64,000 nt of DNA, taken from assembly GCF_051020765.1 (NCBI RefSeq), contig NC_134941.1:5952001-6016000 (forward strand), written 5' to 3'. How positions within the stretch are numbered: position 1 is the first letter of the stretch; each line of letters starts with the position of its first letter. Below, one piece after another: positions 58,385-64,000 of this stretch. The translations under genes and the position numbers were made by a program. The notes beneath the pieces are model-generated. The model was not told where the DNA came from, made no database searches, and saw only the letters and a list, made by a program, of their open reading frames with translations. This stretch comes from Lasioglossum baleicum (taxonomy: Eukaryota > Arthropoda > Insecta > Hymenoptera > Halictidae).

Positions 58385-58585
58385 CACTAAACCTACCACG
58401 AGGGGTCAAATAACCCATTTTACATTTCTTATTTGACAATTATTGAAATTGTAAAGATGTGTTCATTGGAATGTATTAAATATATTTTTTGACTCCAGTA
58501 CATATTATAGTAAAAATCGCACAAAATATAAATAAATTTAATCTTGTTATTTTTATAATACTATACACACATCAGTAAATTAGTG
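58385..58585. mobile_element. TTAA-flanked MITE with CACTA ends, copy 3
   Basis: A 201-bp element starting CACTAAACCTACCACG and ending CAGTAAATTAGTG, flanked by TTAA at 58381-58384 and 58586-58589. The left end is nearly identical to copy 1; the right inverted repeat is worn to CACTAA. Confidence 0.75.
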
Positions 58586-58589
58586 TTAA

Positions 58590-60894
58590 TAATAATACAA
58601 TTATAATATTTAGAACATTATTAAAAGTGCGCTTTTTTTTTAAATAAAAAAACAAAAACAAGTATCAATAAAAATGGTCTTTAAATAAAAATGTTGCATA
58701 TTTCATTTACTAACATTTTCGAAAAAAACTGTCTTCTGTTTCCCACTTACTACATCGTGGAAAAATATCTTTGAAAAAGATTAACGATAGATTGTTAAAA
58801 TTAGTCCGGGTGTATTGTTGTACGGTTTCTTTTTTCAAAATCGTAATAGTTTAAATATATCGACAGTGGTTCTCAAAAATCTAAAACTTATTGCGGCAAT
58901 GATTTGTGGAGCCGCTTTGATTTGATTGCACACGTTAACTGGTGGCATGAATGAAAAGTCACGTGACTGTATCGCGACACTCGACGCGTTAGCTCTGTAG
59001 TACAAATGTGTTTGAAAATGCGCAAGCGTGTACATAAGAAAACAGGGCGTGAGAGCAGGAGGGTTAATGGTCTGACTGCTGATGATCCCCTCTTCCGAGT
59101 AAAACTGCCCCTGTTATATGGTGCAGACATTAAAAAGTTGTAGAATAATGTAGCTGTGAACTTTAGACGTTGGATTGGGCCCATAATTGCACCCTTCCTG
59201 ACGAAACCCGTAGTTTGCATCACTACCGATCTGTACACAGGGTAGTTTGAAAATTAGTCCCCATCATTTTTTAAGCATACCCAATAGTTTGACAGAAATA
59301 TGTTTCCAAGTAAAATTTATTAGCTTGCAATAAGATTGTTGCAATATAAAAATTAAAAAAAATTGTTAGTTCGAGTAAAAGGCATGGTCACCACTTTTTA
59401 AAATGTCAGTACATAGTGTTGACAATGATTTAGTATGTACCTTGAGGTGACCTTGAACAGAGAAATCGTCACAAATCTGTCGCTATAATATCTCGCCCTA
59501 GTTCATTGGTATTCATAGTAGTCGAAGCAGCTTTTGTAAAAGAATTTTTCTTCACAAAGAATATTACGTCATTTCTATACTAAATAAATAAAATACCAAT
59601 ACTAAAGTTATACCAGAAGTAAAATACGCAACTGTGTGAATACATTGAAAGAATTTCTGAACGTCGTTACATTATTTTTGACTTACTAAAATAATTCAAG
59701 GAAAATACATTTCGAGCGAATTTCCTTGGAAAATTTTAATTCTGCAGAAAAAATCGCAGTCGACTTGTAGATCGAATCTGTCCAGCAAAACCGAGGGCTA
59801 CGTAAACAAACATTTAATTTCGAAGATAATCGGTATTAATAATAATAATATTATTATGATTGAATGCTTAGGACAATGTACGAACAGGAACAGCGTAAAA
59901 GCAATACGACAAGACTTCCGAAGTATCAGCGACAAAAATAAAATTACTTTTACGGATCGCACTTTCCGCAAGGACGAATATAAATGCAGATACCGGGCGC
60001 GCAGTGTCTTTCACGGAGCTCCTGAATCCCGTGAAACTTTTTAATAAAAGAAATCTCCACGGTGGACTGAAAATTTATTGGTACAGAAATAATTTCGCGG
60101 GGAAGAAGTTCCCTGTAAGACGGAGAGTAAAAATGAAATCCGCAAACGTATCGGAATAGATACGATTCTCGTGTGTCTCTTTTCACCGAGTATCCATCGT
60201 AAATATGAGGGAGGTGGGGGTGGAAACATAAATTTCGTTTTTTGACAGAATGCAACGTGTTCCCTGTACCATACGGACAGTGACTTATTTTATCAGAGTT
60301 TTATTCATCCAGTCCACACTCAATCTGTCAGCTTCCACTCGCCACTCTCTCTATCTCGGCCCAGTTATATCTGTTTCTATTGTGTACATTTTTTTTCAAA
60401 TTTATGGCCATTGATCTTTTTTAATTGCCTCGCGCGAGATGATTGTTAGCCGTTCTGCGATGGGGATGTCTTCGCTAACATTGCACACAAAAATCAATTC
60501 GCAGTTTGATATTGAATTTTATATCAATATACTTCGTTGTAATTATTTATAAACATACAATAACAAACTAGAGTAAAATCAAATGTTCCCTCCTGGGGTC
60601 GCTCGTCACCCCAGTCAAACTTACTGTACACTGATTTTCCTGTTAGCATTGTAAGACAATTGTTAATGCGAAATTTCTTAACCTTTTTTCGGCATTTAAT
60701 GAATTTTAATTATATTTGCGAAGACACTATATAGGTTTATTATGAAATTATACGTTCATAACTTCAGGAATTAGATGTGTCCTCTGTCGCCATCGACATT
60801 CATTCCGAAATGGATAAAGTAGCATCCACAATGTGCTCCTAGAATTTAGCTCTTCATTTACGGCTACAATTTTCTCCTAGGATTTATCCCTATA
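58590..60894. other. No gene recognised
   Basis: AT-rich with GC-richer patches at 58900-59230 and 59940-60480. Frames of 60-116 codons occur on the minus strand (59238-58888, 60255-59950), none recognised. Confidence 0.35.
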
Positions 60895-61094
60895 CAGTAA
60901 AGTCGCGTTTACTGTCCACGATCGGGTACGCGATCACTGTTCAGTGCCTACCCGCCCCACTGTCATGCTGTCCTTACGTTCGGCTTTCTTTTGAACCCTC
61001 GGCGCGGTAGACGCAGTCATAAAAAAAGAATGTCGGTATGCGATCACTGTCCGTGCAGAACACAGGCTATTGTACAGTAAACGCGACTTTACTG
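60895..61094. mobile_element. 200-bp MITE with TA target site, Tc1/mariner-like
   Basis: Begins CAGTAAAGTCGCGTTTACTG and ends CAGTAAACGCGACTTTACTG, a perfect terminal inverted repeat of 21 bp. TA lies on both sides (60893-60894 and 61095-61096). Inside, GCGATCACTGT occurs twice as a direct repeat. CAGT ends and TA fit Tc1/mariner; no transposase frame remains. Confidence 0.93.
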
Positions 61095-61096
61095 TA

Positions 61097-62742
61097 TTTC
61101 GCAATAAACTTCTACGAAATATTTGTGTTATTGTCTGCAGAAATAGGAACAGAGCTGCATTGACAGTATCGTTCTAAACGATCGCATGCTTCAGAAGCAA
61201 AAAATCAGCGTCCCAGAGTCCAAAAAATATTTGAACCCGTTGCAAGAATAAACGATTGCCGGCAATCGGCAGACTCATCTATTTAGATTGCAGATCGATG
61301 TACATCCTATCAGGAACATAAATCCTGTTTCCTGACGGACACAGGAACTGCCAGCGTGCAGCTATCGGCTTATTCCATTGTTCTTGTATTTGTCGAGTCC
61401 GCGTTTAGCCTTTCCTCGCTCCCTGTTCTTTCTTCCCCGTCATTTTTTCCCCTCCTTTTTCTTTCAACCAGCAGCGCCCGCCTTCTTCTAAGCTATTCAT
61501 CGAATTGCTCAATAAGGTTTCGCAGTTGAACCTTCAGGTCAGAGGCATTCGTCGAAGGCTTCGCAGTGCAACGACCTACCAGCACGGGCGTAAGCTCCTT
61601 TTTCTCAGCAGATTCAACGAAAGGCGATTGTTTTCGTTTTCCATTAAAAGCTGTTTATAATGAGAAAAAAATCATCTATTTCATTCAACAGCTTTTAGAT
61701 CAGTAGCCCTTTGTTCCCACTAGGAGAAATGGCGTTCGGACGCGAAGCTGTTTGATTTGCAGATTCATTTGATTCGAACAATTCGATCGAACCATTTGCA
61801 CTTTGTGTGTCAACCTGAAATTCCATAAAATCAAAGTAATGTATTGAATGGAGTAAAAATTTAAATGTTAAGGTTTATGATACTGAGAGTACATTAACGT
61901 AAAAATTAATTTATATTTTACATCTAGACAAATAAATTCGACTCCCATTTGTGGGAGACGCTGCACTGAAAGTGTTAATTATCAGTGTCGATGTAATATG
62001 AATTTTTAAAATCATCTGTATAGATTCCTACTTTTTTATTTCATTTTTGTAGTTTAGTTTAGTAGTCTTATTTTCAGAAAGGATGTTCATTCCGGGAGCT
62101 TTGCTTTGCTGATTCATTTATTTTAGATAATTTCGTTGGGTCATTAATTAACAGCGTCGACGTAATATCAATTCATAAAATTATCTGTGAACACAATGTC
62201 ATTCCTAATTGCATTTTATAATAGAATCCGAGTCTCTTTAATATGTACACTGCTCCGTGAACGTTCGATACTCGATTGCAATTAAAATGATTATTTGGGA
62301 TAATAATGTAATATCATAATTAAATTTCGTGTTGATCAAACCTTTACACGTGCACTGAAGAAAATCGATCACAGTTCATCATACTACGTATATGTAAACA
62401 TAACATAGGCCTTTTGTTGTAAACAAGTGTTACAATTATTATAAAACATTGTAGAACATCTATGTTTACACATTGGGTTACATAAATGTTTCCATTAAAA
62501 TCGAAGTACGTTAAACAACTATAATACATAAAATAAAATGGAAAACTTCGTCAAGTATAATATACTACTTAACACAACTGAAAACCAAGAAAAAGAAGCT
62601 TGAATTTCTGTATTGATTAATTTTAATGAGTTGGAAATCATATAACTGAATTATATGAATGTTTTCAATGTTTTGTATTTGATAAAATGTGATAAAAAGT
62701 GGTGATTGAAGTAAACCGTGAAAATGAACATTCTCCAGAAAT
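61097..62742. other. No gene recognised
   Basis: 61180-61800 is moderately GC-rich; the remainder is AT-rich. Only short frames. Confidence 0.3.
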
Positions 62743-63018
62743 TTAACCATAAGTTACACTCTGTGTTATATCCGAAAATTCCGTTAGCAGAAGCTGTCTT
62801 TCATTCAGGGACCGTGTCTCGCAGCCTCGACGAACGGCCTGTCCCAGTTCTTGATATAACGACCTCAAGGGGTCGATCAGAACGTAAGCCCCCTCATCGA
62901 TGTCCAACGACTTGCCGACGAGCTTCCACGTCTCAGAAACAACATGAAGGACGGGTATTCCACGTGACCTACACCGCTTTCTTCGGTTATCAATGCTGAT
63001 CACCGATGCCGATCTCAT
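62743..63018 (-). CDS. Unassigned protein-like reading frame, possible exon or gene fragment
   Basis: The minus-strand frame of 91 codons contains a balanced, protein-like stretch (for example SETWKLVGKSLDIDEG, then AYVLIDPLRSLYQELGQ and SLNERQLLLTEF). Codon use there is less AT-biased than in its surroundings. The surrounding 200 bases form a small GC-rich island. I see no good acceptor in front and no clear donor behind, and no family was recognised. It could be an exon with weak splice sites, a decayed gene or transposon fragment, or chance. Confidence 0.3.
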   Translation of the reverse strand: MRSASVISIDNRRKRCRSRGIPVLHVVSETWKLVGKSLDIDEGAYVLIDPLRSLYQELGQAVRRGCETRSLNERQLLLTEFSDITQSVTYG

Positions 63019-63230
63019 GCGCGTGAATTTTTTGGCTTTTAACCTTGAATCTTTCCGGAAGGTCAGCCATACTTCGTTGCTAGGCAGAGCATGTTTTCAC
63101 TCGTACCGTGGAAGTACAGTAATGTCTCGATACAAGTGAAAACATTGGGACTGAAGTTTAACTTGTATCGTCTAAACATTGTCTTGATCTCCGAAGACGG
63201 GTAAACAAAACTTCTTTGTTTCTAATGATT

Positions 63231-63791
63231 TTTAAACAACACTTTCATCGCCATATTCGTGACACTTTCCTGATTGAAATGATACCAAACACGACACAGT
63301 TTGGACCCTATTTACTCGCTCAATTCGCGTTACAGTGGAACCTCGATTATCCGAACTGATCAGTAGAACATACAGTGACTCCCATAACTTTTTTGGTATT
63401 GGAATATACGACTTGAAATTTTTGGGGAAGTTGGAACAATTGGTTTGCTCCACAACGTGGCAAAAATTTTTGAAAAAAACTGCAAGTTGTCGGAATTGCA
63501 GAGAAAATACTAAAAGTTGTATTTTTCAATTTTTTTTATGTGGGCATATATGGAAAATTTATTTATTAATATTCCGAATATTAATGGGAGTCACTGTACC
63601 TAGATTAATTTTTTACTGACATGTACAATTATTATTTGTACACTAGGGAATTCAAATGTCATCGGTTCGGATAATCGAGGTCCGCTGCGTCGTCAATTAA
63701 ACAAGTAAATATGCTGCGAATTGTGCCATGTTTGGTCTCGTTTTAATCAGAAAGATGTCACCAATTTGTTGAGAAAAGTTTCACAAGAAAA
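63231..63791. mobile_element. Family F fold-back element, copy 3, with nested insertion
   Basis: The left arm (CATATTCGTGACACTTTCCT to ACTCGCTCAATTCGCG) is inverted in the right arm (GTCAATTAAACAAGTAAATA to AATCAGAAAGATGTCACC). Next to the left arm is CAGTGGAACCTCGATTATCC, matching on the right GGTTCGGATAATCGAGGTCC. This word resembles the ends of pogo/Tigger-type transposons. A separate MITE (63373-63596) sits inside the loop. Confidence 0.75.
63373..63596. mobile_element. Nested 224-bp MITE with TA target site
   Basis: Begins CAGTGACTCCCATAACTTTT and ends ATATTAATGGGAGTCACTG, with TA on both sides (63371-63372 and 63597-63598). The perfect terminal inverted repeat is CAGTGACTCCCAT. Its position inside the family F loop shows that it is the younger insertion. 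The two short frames overlapping it are not genes. Confidence 0.9.
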
Positions 63792-64000
63792 ATCATTTCT
63801 TCTTCTTTGACTCGCACAAGATTTTGAAAGTATACACGCATTTTTTAGAATTCTTTAAATACGTAAACCAACGGCGATATTTGGTTCCACAATTAACCTT
63901 TCCAAATGTAATTATAGTTGAAATGCATGTTTTAGCAATTAGCTAATTAACTTTGCGCGCTTTGAATTACAAAGACAGCATTGCTGAACAACGTGATTAA
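63792..64000. other. No gene recognised
   Basis: AT-rich sequence to the right edge of the window. Confidence 0.3.

Noticed and set aside
1..64000. CRISPR array or bacterial operon
   Set aside because: The tandem repeats have 160-220 bp units without spacers, and the window shows eukaryotic splice signals, MITEs and no gene clusters.

Overview
This window reads as nuclear DNA of an insect. It is AT-rich with scattered GC/CpG-rich islands, has almost no long reading frames, is dense in short inverted-repeat transposons, and shows spliceosomal exons with GT-AG signals. A hymenopteran (ant or bee) would fit this mix, but that is inference. I see no bacterial, plasmid or viral organisation, no operons, no CRISPR array, and no convincing tRNA or rRNA gene.

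Genes. The clearest gene is on the minus strand. A first coding exon (40300 down to 40058, 81 codons) ends on a consensus donor. A second exon (25241 down to 24933, 103 codons) has a good acceptor and donor. Both are phase 0 and share a Tyr/Pro/Gly/Cys-rich composition, so they join into one 184-residue N-terminal region across a 14.8-kb intron. The rest of the gene lies beyond the left edge or in exons I cannot recognise. I cannot name it with confidence; the cytoplasmic N-terminus of a large neuronal-type surface protein (teneurin-like) is only a weak suggestion. On the plus strand I see one well-bounded 77-bp exon candidate (35291-35367) and one TATA/initiator/donor arrangement near 12.75 kb that could be a first exon. 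Neither is linked to a full gene.

Repeats. Tandem arrays: about 163 bp (1-602), about 208 bp (40536-42690, just upstream of the first coding exon), about 220 bp (49342-50427), and an AT-rich minisatellite (25431-25806). Small DNA transposons: (A) a hAT-like MITE with TAGACTGCGG ends and 8-bp target duplications, about 16 copies or fragments; (B) a long-palindrome element with CAGTGGCTCACG ends and TA target sites; (C) a fold-back family ending ACCACGC whose central loop is flipped between two copies; (D) a family with long terminal inverted repeats around GGCGCA; (F) a fold-back family carrying a pogo-like end, one copy holding a nested MITE; TTAA-flanked MITEs with CACTA ends (3 copies); and single copies with clear target duplications at 35554-35956, 41231-41468, 60895-61094 and 63373-63596. 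A 918-bp element (33757-34674) keeps a broken zinc-finger-like tail of a transposase.

Layout. 1-24.9 kb is intron or intergenic DNA with repeats. 24.9-40.3 kb holds the two minus-strand exons and their repeat-filled intron. 40.5-42.7 kb is the upstream satellite array. 42.7-64 kb is intergenic or 5' flanking sequence with repeats and one unassigned minus-strand reading frame near 62.9 kb. I did not find a convincing novel multi-gene system; the interest lies in the transposon structures and in the unidentified spliced gene.
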